From Nephrocerus scutellatus (lineage: Eukaryota > Arthropoda > Insecta > Diptera > Pipunculidae): DNA of 64,000 nt. The position numbers and the translations under genes are program-made. The first letter of the stretch is position 1; each line of letters opens with the position of its first letter. Below, one piece after another: positions 56,140 through 64,000 of this stretch. The stretch spans positions 21,606,254-21,670,253 of the forward strand of contig OX352765.1 in assembly GCA_947095585.1 (NCBI GenBank). Reading direction: 5' to 3'. The notes under the pieces were generated by a model that did not search any database, was not told the DNA's origin, and saw only the letters and a program-made list of their open reading frames with translations.

Positions 56140-56715
56140 AAAGTAAGAGTAGTGGTAGTAGTAGTAGAACAAGTAAAGGGTAGTTTTACGAAAATTTAAC
56201 TGAATGAGACAGAAGTGGTTAATTTTTTGTTTGCATAAAAAGTTAATAAGACAGGTTTTGTCTTATTTTTTTTTTAAAGAATAGGTAAAAAAAATTGCTT
56301 GACATTATTAAGTAACATAAATAACCAACACCAATTTCAAGTGCAACAAACAATATCAAGGACGGACAGCAACGTGCATATGCGGCAAAGTCAGAAATTT
56401 GGCAATTTTAATTTTATTAGCTTATTTAGCATAAGCGTTATATTACCAAGAATTTTAATTATGTATTAGCTTAATTTCCAATTCCAATAATTGTAGATAT
56501 AAGCATTTTACCTCATAATAAATATCTATAAGAGAGAAGACTTCGGTCAATAAATAAATGTAATTTCTCTACTCAGAATAATCAGAGTCGGTTTAATTGA
56601 TCACCCCACATTAATCAGAATTGATTCAAGTGCCAAGATCTTAATTTCGTCGCTCCTACTGTTTGTACAGTAAGGTAACATAATTTTTACTCTAAACAGA
56701 CATTGTCAGAGAATG
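56140..56715. other. Tc1 left non-coding part, no gene
   Basis: AT-rich, containing a GTAGTAGTAG run at about 56150-56167. It lies between the inserted repeat and the transposase start. Confidence 0.5.
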
Positions 56716-56717
56716 CA

Positions 56718-57545
56718 AAAATAGATGTTTACCATTCGGAAGCGTGCTATCGCTTGCAAGAACAATCGGAGTGATTCGAAAATGTACGGGAAAAATTACG
56801 AAGGAAATTTTTCTAAGGCCCTTATAGCAACAGAAAAACGAGAAATTGTGAGACTAACCTCCAGTTCAGCTGTTTCGGCAGCTAAAATAAGAGTAGCAGC
56901 TGGTGTTTCTGAAAGAAAATCTACCATTTCGTAGTGGCAAACACCTCAACCGACTAAAACCGACTAAAAGTGGAGAGAAAACCACCACTTAATGCTTTGC
57001 AAAAGATTCAACGCCACATGACCTGCGATGTGCAACAAGGAGCAAGTTCGAATAACTGAAAAAAAGTAAAATTTTGATAGACCGGATGGCTATACTTTGC
57101 TTTCACGATCTAAGAAAAGAGGAGCTCATTTTAAACCGCAATCATAGCAGAGAAGGAGGCGTAATGGTTTGGGCTGCAATATCGCATTTACGCACCATCG
57201 ACTTAGTGGTACTAAGCTAAAAAATTACAGTAAATAGCTACAAAGTGGTATTGGAATCAGCTTTTTCGAAAATCCACGATCGCTTTCGACTACTTGCATG
57301 GATATTGCAACACGACAACGCTCGCATTGTTAAATCGTTTGTTGAATTTTGACCATGGCCACCATATTCACCATTATAGAAAATGTCGGGGGCTTGCTCA
57401 TACGGAAAGTGTTGGAAGGTGGAAAACGATATGATGACAAGGATAGATGCCCTTAAACTTGCCTGAAATTAGTCGATTACTTGGCCTCATTGTAGAACTC
57501 CATTAAAGATCGAATTTTTGAGGATGTCTTAAAGAAAATGATTAA
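56718..57545 (+). mobile_element. Tc1-family transposase remnant
   Basis: Plus-strand reading: YEGNFSKALIATEKREIVRL then TSSSAVSAAKIRVAAGVSER (paired DNA-binding helices), PLNALQKIQRHMTCDV, a lost first-aspartate block, EGGVMVWAAISHLRTIDLVV, NSYKVVLESAFSKIHDRFRL followed by LAWILQHDNARIVKSFVEF (block with the second aspartate, H-D-N-A), PWPPYSPL (the P-W-P.-.S-P-D/L-N box, aspartate lost) and RIDALKLA with CRTPLKIEF-like words near the end. At least four frame changes or stops. The gene is dead, but the order is complete enough to assign it to Tc1 rather than mariner. Confidence 0.9.
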
Positions 57546-57649
57546 AACTATGAAATTATTAAAAATTAATTCTGAAGCATGAATTTAAAATAAAAAATCA
57601 ATTTTTACAAAAATAATGTGCCCAATCTTATGAACCGATTTAAATGATT

Positions 57650-58032
57650 CTAGGCTGGTTTATCGCATAGCAATTCATCGAAATCAATTTATCGCAAGCA
57701 GTTCATCGCATAACAATTCATCGCAAAGCAAATCGTCGCAAAGTGGTAATTCATCGCACAAGAAAAGTATTTTTCATCGCGAATCATATGGCAGTGTGTC
57801 CATAATTTTCAAAAATGCTTTTTAAATGGAAAAACCCCTATCAAAATATAAATTAATTGAGCGCACTGTATTTTACAGTGTGTCAATACGCGGTTTGGGT
57901 AGCGGTAAATTCAATTTTTCATAAACGGTATTTATATTTGCGATGAATTGTTGCTACGATTAATTGCTAAGCGATGAATTGCTTGTGATGAATTGCTTGC
58001 GATGAATTGCTAAGCGATGAACCTGCCAGTTA
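57650..58032. mobile_element. MITE built of inverted arrays of AATTCATCGCA units
   Basis: The left 120 bases hold about six units such as AGCAATTCATCG, AACAATTCATCGCA and GTAATTCATCGCA; the right 90 bases hold the reverse complement units GCGATGAATTGCTTGTG, GCGATGAATTGCTAAGC. Outer ends are CTGGTTTATCGCATAGCAAT and the reverse complement GCAGGTTCATCGCTTAGCAA. The spacer of about 150 bases is non-coding. It separates the Tc1 gene from its right terminus. Confidence 0.85.
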
Positions 58033-58179
58033 AATGCCGGTTAAAAGAAAGAAAGTACCGTTATCTTGTTTTGAATATTTTTTAAAACCACAACCTTTCC
58101 TGACATATAAGTGATGGAGAAATATTAATTTTTCTCCAAAAAATGATGTGCTTCAAATCTAATGAACCACAGTGTACAT

Positions 58180-60148
58180 ACGGTGACCATAGTGGCGAAA
58201 TAGGGGACAACAAAAAAATAGGTATCATTACAACACACAAAGAGCAAAAGAAAACATTTTCATATTGGAGGATTTAATAGATAAGTTATTGTAAAGAACA
58301 AAAAAAGGTAAATAAAAAATTAAAACAATATTTTAAAACGAAATCTTAAAACGGAGAATTGATTAAATCAAAAATTTCAGGTAAACTGCAGAATAGCTTC
58401 CCTTTTATTAATCCATCTTTGGAACGATCGAACGATGGAAAAATGATATTCTATGCATATAAATTTTTTTTCTCTCTCTAACATGCATGGGGACAATTGA
58501 TTGACATTTATCTTTCATTAGGAACCAAACCAACCAAGTATTTCAAACCGAGTTAAAATATGAACTTTAAAAAAAATTCACAACTTTGGATACCGACCAC
58601 TACGGGAAGATGCGTGACCGCCGGCAAATAAGGTGCTTTTGGTTATTGGGGTCGCAGGCATGGTTTATGGTTTACTGCTGCTCAGAAGATGCGCTAAAAA
58701 TTCCTTAAGCAGAGAAACGAGAAACAAATGGTCTGATACATCCGCTGCAGAAAATGTAGTGTAGTGTTTTTTTTATAAAATATGTCAGAAAACAGGGGAA
58801 TTATTCGTACAGAAAGCACACCTAACACGTTAGTTGGAAAATATTGCATCCGATACAACCTGCACGTTTTGTAACAGAAAACAGACAAACAGACCTATTT
58901 TTGTTGTTGTGACTGTTGTCAATTGTAAGTCATTATGCTGAAGTTAGCTACGGTCTGTTACTTTGGCAGCTTACCCGTAAATTTGGTTTCGGGTAAGGTT
59001 TGAGTAAATCGAAAGAGGCATTAGTATGCTGTCGTTTGATAGATGACAGAACACGACGGTAATGTCAACTTCCCTAAGCAACGCCATCTGTTTTCAAGCA
59101 CTTAGATATTCTTTCAATTGAAAATTTACCAACTAGTGATGGCTTTACTGTAATATTACTATAGATTTAGAATTCGTTTCTCCGTACCCTGTAGCTTAAA
59201 ACAAAATATTTTTTTTGATAACTGCCCCAAATGACAGTTGCAATTTAGTATACCAAATAAATAGAAAATGTAAAATATATACAAAGCAGCCAACTTCAAA
59301 ATGATATTCACATAATTTGTGAAATATTGAAAAGTAAAGTAAATTTACACTGCGGAGTATTATTTTTAAACTCAGTGTATGTACCTACGACGGCTACCAA
59401 TCTTTCGTCAAAAGCAATTAATTCCGACGACGGCACACATGCACAAACTCTTATGCATGCATGCATGTGTTTATTCGCACATGTTTTGATGCCACAATTT
59501 CCACATGTTCTGTGTGTGCGGCGGTCGGTGTCTACAAATTTTAATCGCCTCGCCAGCGAGTCTTCAACTTTTCAACTGCTGCAACGCTAGCGCGACAATA
59601 ATAATATTTCTGCCACCATTCACGATGATCGTCCGTCCATCGTCGTAATTAATAATAATAATAATAATAATATTATTGTATATAAATATATAGGTCTACT
59701 ATATACTATACTCAAACAAAAACCCTACATAAACAACAGCTGCAAGCTAAGTGGTCTGTGGCCTGTGATGTGTATGTTCCGTAGATGTTGATAATAGAAT
59801 GTGTGATGTGCATTTGTGTCGTTCGTTCCACAGTGCATTGAGAAGTTTAATTTCCAGAATCAACGTTTATAAAAAAAATCGTTTGTGTTGTACGTTGTAC
59901 ACGTGCATTCGGCTGATTTGTTGTTGTTGGTAGTTATTTGACTTTTCATCACTACCAGCGAACAAATTCGTGCTTTATCATCGATATCGATATTGATGGA
60001 GTCGAAGATGAAGAATGAAAATGATAAATAATTACTTATTATTATGTCGGTAGGTTGGTATGTTCCTACATTGCAATAATTTGTCGACTTTTTCAGCTGA
60101 AATTTCAAAACATAAACACCATTATATTCCATTTAGACAATCAGATCA
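58180..60148. other. No gene; isolated repeat end and (AAT)n
   Basis: CGGTGACCATAGTGGCGAAA at 58181 resembles the ends of the 60.15 kb element. (AAT)n occupies about 59649-59671. The 59380-59900 part is less AT-rich and repeat-poor. No supported coding frame. Confidence 0.4.
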
Positions 60149-60209
60149 ATTAGGGTGACCATACGTTCGCCATTTTGGTGTAGTGTACACCATTTTGTAT
60201 GCAATACCC

Positions 60210-60500
60210 AAATTTAAAAATTTTTTTTTTTTTAATTTTTTTGCACTTAACAGATTTCTCCTAAGTGCTTTACTCTTTGAATTATTTGCCAAAACTAGAA
60301 AAACTTTCCAAGTAAAGAGTCACTTCTGGTTGTCAGATTTTCGTCAAAATCAACTGGCAACTCGCAATTTATGTAAAAAGCTTAAATATGAAATTTCATC
60401 CCCATAAGTTCAGCCGTCTGGGCTATAGAGTGGACACAGACAGACAGACAGATTTTTTTTCGCTTTTTCTGACTCAGGAGATACGGTAATGGGAACATCT
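60210..60500 (-). repeat. Dispersed repeat family B, copy 3 (inverted)
   Basis: Reverse complement shows TTACCGTATCTCCTGAGTCA, GAAAAAGCGAAAAAAAATCT, GTCTGTGTCCACTCTATAGC, CCAGACGGCTGAACTTATGG, and AGAAATCTGTTAAGTGCAAA, matching the 12.6 kb and 45.8 kb copies. Confidence 0.75.
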
Positions 60501-61270
60501 GCTAACATCGCGAGTTCGGAAATGTTCATGATTACTTCACTATGTAAAACAAAGTAAAAGGAATATGAAAAATACACCAATTTAATTGGCATGAACAAAT
60601 CTAACTTCGTTATAATACAAATCTAGTACTTTTTTGTGTAATGATTAGTTAAAAAAAATGATATTGAGTCAAGTGCTTCAATCTTTACTTTGGCGAAATC
60701 TTATAATTATAAATAAGGAGGTATATTACATCAAAAAAATAGTTATAGTGTACGAGTTCGGTGTCATTGTTTCTAATAAACAAGCATCAAATATTTTTAT
60801 TAACTATCTCAAAATTTATTCAATATTACCCTTCTTGCAATAATGATTTCTCGAGAATAAATTATGAGATTTCTTCCCCGTTTAGTGTTTACCGTATAGA
60901 AGAAAAATAAGTTAGTAACACCATAGAGATAGATCTGCCAATTGCGTTGATGGTATATCATCTAAAGTATTAAAATATGGAAACCAAACTTCTGAACAAT
61001 TCATTTGAATCGGAGAATTTTGGGGTTGGAAATGAACTTTAACAACAAAATTATAGACCATTTTCCATTTTGCCTGCCATTTGTAAGATCTACGAAAAAA
61101 TACTTCCGTCTGGGCTAGAAACTTTTTCTTGCTAGTAAACAGATCCTTAATCGCTATCAGTTCTGGTTCCAAACCGGATCAAGTACTTTTTTTTTTCTTC
61201 CAAAAAATGGACTTATATTACTTTCTAAAATACCGGCATATATATGTTTTTGGAAGTTATACATTTTTAT
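60501..61270. other. No gene seen
   Basis: AT-rich. Short frames at 60658-60843 and 60912-61172 show no domain. Confidence 0.45.
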
Positions 61271-61273
61271 TAA

Positions 61274-61960
61274 CTACTAGCGGAAATATCCAGCGTTGCC
61301 CGGCTACCCCCTCCACCTCCCCACTAAAACACTGCCACCACCACACTAGCCCATCCAGACTCTCCAACACCTTAATATACCCCAAAACACTCCTCCACCC
61401 ATTACATATGTATATCACCTCTATCTATCAAATACACGATCTTTGAGTGAATCTCATACAAACGATACCTAGCCACCCACAACATCAATCCTCTCAACAC
61501 CATCACCACACTAACCCCGTACAAACACCCACCACAACCGTACCAAACACATCCCAAAGTTTCAGCTATATCGGACTAACGGTCATCGACTTAATCGCGA
61601 ACAGACATACAGACAAAGTTTCATGTTTATATATATATTAAAACTAGCTGAAATACTCAGCGTTGCCTGGCTGCCCCAGACACTAACTTCCCCCCAACCT
61701 CACCACCCCGCCCAAAAGACCGCTAAGACCCACCTGTAGATACTCGACCCCTCCCCACCAGTCAACATATATCGGTACTATTATTCAAATGCACGGTCAA
61801 ATGTACCACCCAACAGCATTACCACACAAAAAACACCCACCCCAAACGTCGCCAACACATTCTAAAGTTTCAGCTATATCGAATGAATGGTTTTCGTGTT
61901 AAGCCTGAACAGTATTTTATGCTGAGTCTGAACATACCCCAAATCGAAAATTTGAGTCTG
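61274..61960 (+). repeat. Dispersed repeat family F, two tandem copies
   Basis: CTAGCGGAAATATCCAGCGT then TGCCCGGCTACCCCCTCCAC (61279), and CTAGCTGAAATACTCAGCGT then TGCCTGGCTGCCCCAGACAC (61645). Each copy has a C-rich, G-poor middle and a TTTCAGCTATATCG(G/A)A block near its end. Spacing about 366 bases. The plus strand middle parts are nearly G-free. Confidence 0.75.
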
Positions 61961-62209
61961 GTCACCCTAAGTTCAATTCAGTTCAGTTCTTCTTTCTCTT
62001 TTGGTTTGCATTGCCTTTGCAAGTAGATAAAGACGAAATTATCAAAAGAGAAAAGAGTAACTAGAAAAGAGAATAGAATTATGTAGCATTGGCTATGGCT
62101 ACTATCTACTTGTTTGACAAGTTGTTACCTCGTCAGAAACACCATGGCATCGGCTGCTGCTACTGTTTTGTACACCATTGGAGATGACCTATGTATTAAA
62201 TTGTAATTA

Positions 62210-62690
62210 CAGGGTCATCCATTTTTTGGTTTCAAAAGTATAAGGTAAATAAAAGACATGTGTGAAATACTATATCATTTCAATGGCCGCCTCGAGATCT
62301 TTTGAAACAATCGATCCCTTTGAGGTAATTTTTGTCCACTTTTGAGGGGCAAATCTAGGTGCAAACTACGCTATAATGAGCCGTAAGACAGGCTCAATTG
62401 CTGAGAGCGTCGGGAAATTTACAAATTCGATTCGTCGTTCACAGCCTGTTGGTGCAGCAACCATTGGACGTTTCTTATGCGTAATGAATTTCAATTTATG
62501 TGTGAGCTGTACTTTATACCGATGGAGGGGCAAATCTAGGTGCAAAGTACGCCATAATGACTTATTCACTTTTGTAATAGGTTTTAAAAATTTTAACGCG
62601 TTTTTCGATGCCTAAACGATCCAGTTTCGTAAATGTCAGACATTAGACTAATAAAATGACAATTTACAATGACAGATATGTTTATATTGT
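62210..62690. mobile_element. mariner-like element fragment with left terminal inverted repeat
   Basis: Starts CAGGGTCATCCATTTTTTGG then TTTCAAAAG after TTA, the reverse complement of the right end at 50742-50770. An open frame (62376-62615, plus) begins MSRKTGSIAESVGKFTNSIR and weakly resembles the second helix-turn-helix of mariner transposases. A word of about 34 bases (GGGGCAAATCTAGGTGCAAA and onward) occurs at 62345 and 62527, an internal direct repeat. The right terminus is missing. Confidence 0.65.
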
Positions 62691-62699
62691 AAGTATTAA

Positions 62700-63730
62700 G
62701 TAACTAACACACAAATTAAATATAAAACTTTAAGAAACAATTAAAAAATAACAAATTGAAATTAAAAAACACATTAAAGCGTTAAAGTTGAAAGACATAA
62801 TCACTTGTGTCATGGCACTTTTCGCTCTGGGGTTTCACAAACGTCAACGTAGAATTGTTGTATTGAGCTCAGATATGGAAAATCAAATAAATATTAGAGA
62901 AGCTGTATGCCTATTTAAGCACTATTGTCTGTCGTTAAGGAGTGGGAGCGTCGCGACTCTCGAGTCGCTTGGATAAAATAAACTTTTAAAGCCGCACGCT
63001 GGAGTTAATTATTCGTGTCGCACGGAAATTTCAATACAGTCGTCTCTCGCGCCTTAAGACAGTCAACGCTCAAAGCAGAGCAGTTGTGCGTTGGCGATCC
63101 TGTTAGCACTTACCTACGGTGTAAGCTGTACTTAACACGTTTGCTCGTAAATTTTTCCAACCACAGCTTCAACTTCATTCAACAAACGAAATAAATCCGA
63201 AGTTGCTTTTTGCTGCAAACAAAAATTATTCTCGAATATTTTTTGATCTTAGATAATTTATATGCGACACCACCAACCAACCACAAGGTGTTATTAATTA
63301 TGTAGTTATCTATTTGACTTAGTTTTATTACAATCTATGTATACAATTCACATTGCAAAGTGTGCTATGAGTTACGCAATGTGGTGCCAATCAAAAAAAA
63401 ACAGCCCAGCGTAGGATTTCCAATTAATAGTGTCAATACGAGCAATTCTATCTGTTTCACCCGCTCTCTGTTTTTTCATCAGTCTGACTCAATGTATATT
63501 TGGGTCGTGTATTGGGCGCGCATATTCGGTTTGGAGTTTCGAATTTTATTGAGATGAAAAAACTCTAAGCAAGTTGTTCAACACTCAAGACAAGTTGTGC
63601 GCTTTTGTTTTTGTCGAATTGTGTAAACGGCATAACTATTTAGTAAAGCTTAAGTATTTACGAGCTAAAGACCAGCGGTAGCAATATAGCAATTGCTATC
63701 TTCCATTATGCGCTATTTAGTAAAATAAAA
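62700..63730. other. No gene recognised
   Basis: Short frames at 62788-62976 and 63360-63557 show no domain. Confidence 0.45.
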
Positions 63731-63734
63731 AGAC

Positions 63735-63845
63735 ATAAAATAGAAATCAGTAATGATGAGACCTGCAGATACTGCAGTGAGGAAGAGCAGACAATGAAAC
63801 ACCTCCTACCCGCCCTAATAAAGTTAAGGAGTTTATTCAAATATG
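63735..63845 (+). mobile_element. R1/LOA-like zinc-knuckle fragment
   Basis: Plus strand reads NDETCRYCSEEEQTMKHLLP then ALIKL, the C-x2-C-x7-H-x4-(C) knuckle that ends non-LTR proteins with RNase H; the final Cys is Ala. Only this tail is seen. Confidence 0.6.
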
Positions 63846-64000
63846 TTTTGGTTTAATCTGAAGCCTTAAGTGATATCCAAAAAACGCATTAAATTTTTAT
63901 ATTACTGGGTTTTTAAAAGGTTCCCAGTCAACAATACATTAATTAAGAATTTCAAATTTTACTTTTTTAAGTGCTTCAGACTAAATTAAGCAAAATCAGT

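Larger units (their letters stand above)
55688..58174. mobile_element. Tc1-like transposon with two nested insertions
   Basis: Left end CACTGCGGATCACTAGATTA, right end the reverse complement CACTGTGGTTCATTAGATTT followed by TA. Inside, in order, are an inserted family A repeat (about 55795-56135), the transposase remnant (56718-57545) and an inserted MITE (57650-58032). Subtracting the insertions leaves about 1.75 kb, a normal Tc1 length. Confidence 0.85.
60151..61973. mobile_element. Candidate element with TTAGGGTGACCA ends, containing other repeats
   Basis: Left TTAGGGTGACCATAC at 60150 and the right reverse complement TTAGGGTGACCAGAC at 61961-61975 match at 14 of 15 bases. Between them lie an inverted family B copy (60210-60500) and two family F copies (61274-61960). 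No transposase was read. It may be a non-autonomous DNA element that has collected insertions, or a chance pairing of two separate elements. Confidence 0.45.

Overview
The window is nuclear DNA of an insect, most likely a higher fly (Brachycera; a tephritid or related schizophoran is my best guess, but the sequence alone does not fix the family). Reasons: one intact fly-type sprouty gene, an AT-rich background, a 55-bp intron, and debris of Jockey-, RTE-like and R1/LOA-like non-LTR retrotransposons, mariner, Tc1, Helitron and MITEs. There are no prokaryotic operons, CRISPR arrays or ribosomal genes.

Only one convincing host protein-coding gene is present: sprouty (sty) on the minus strand, coding exon 23447-25684 (745 aa). 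Upstream on the minus strand lie a 14-codon upstream ORF (25713-25757) and a probable 55-bp 5' UTR intron (25892-25946). A first polyadenylation signal candidate sits at 23235-23240. Sprouty is a feedback inhibitor of receptor tyrosine kinase/Ras/MAPK signalling. The rest of the window is probably its flanking and regulatory DNA, heavily invaded by transposons.

Layout. 1-470: comparatively GC-rich, exon-like DNA of unknown assignment. 0.85-2.9 kb: degenerate GGGTCTTT array, a 42-bp duplication and an RTE-like remnant (minus). 4.5-5.9 kb: RNase H end of an R1/LOA-like element. 6.8 kb: tRNA-like SINE head. 8.8-10.4 kb: Jockey-group reverse transcriptase split by a dispersed repeat. 13-17.2 kb: RTE-like reverse transcriptase and endonuclease pieces plus mariner pieces. 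17.3-21.9 kb: inverted repeat pair, minisatellite-bearing repeat, a MITE and a very AT-rich desert. 23.2-26.1 kb: sty. 26.1-28.0 kb: SINE, Helitron helicase remnant and an A+C-rich quasi-periodic array. 30.5 kb: 3' end of an R1/LOA-like element. 33.0-36.3 kb: MITEs, mariner remnant, long hairpin, second A+C array. 39-43.3 kb: mariner pieces, dispersed repeats, another reverse transcriptase. 48.0-49.0 kb: a Tc1-ended element whose interior is Jockey reverse transcriptase. 50.3-54.3 kb: mariner-like end and an R1/LOA-like remnant. 55.7-58.2 kb: a Tc1 transposon carrying two nested insertions. 60.1-63.8 kb: further DNA-transposon ends, GCCCGG repeats and a zinc-knuckle fragment.

No transposon here looks intact: every coding remnant I could read contains stops or frameshifts. 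The most interesting structures are the chimeric Tc1/Jockey element, the MITE built from inverted arrays of an AATTCATCGCA unit, the strand-skewed GACC arrays found at three sites, the dispersed element with internal units of about 150-190 bp, and the short uORF and mini-intron in the sty leader. I found no clearly new multi-gene system. Coordinates of degenerate remnants are approximate (tens of bases); all calls are from reading alone, with no database search.
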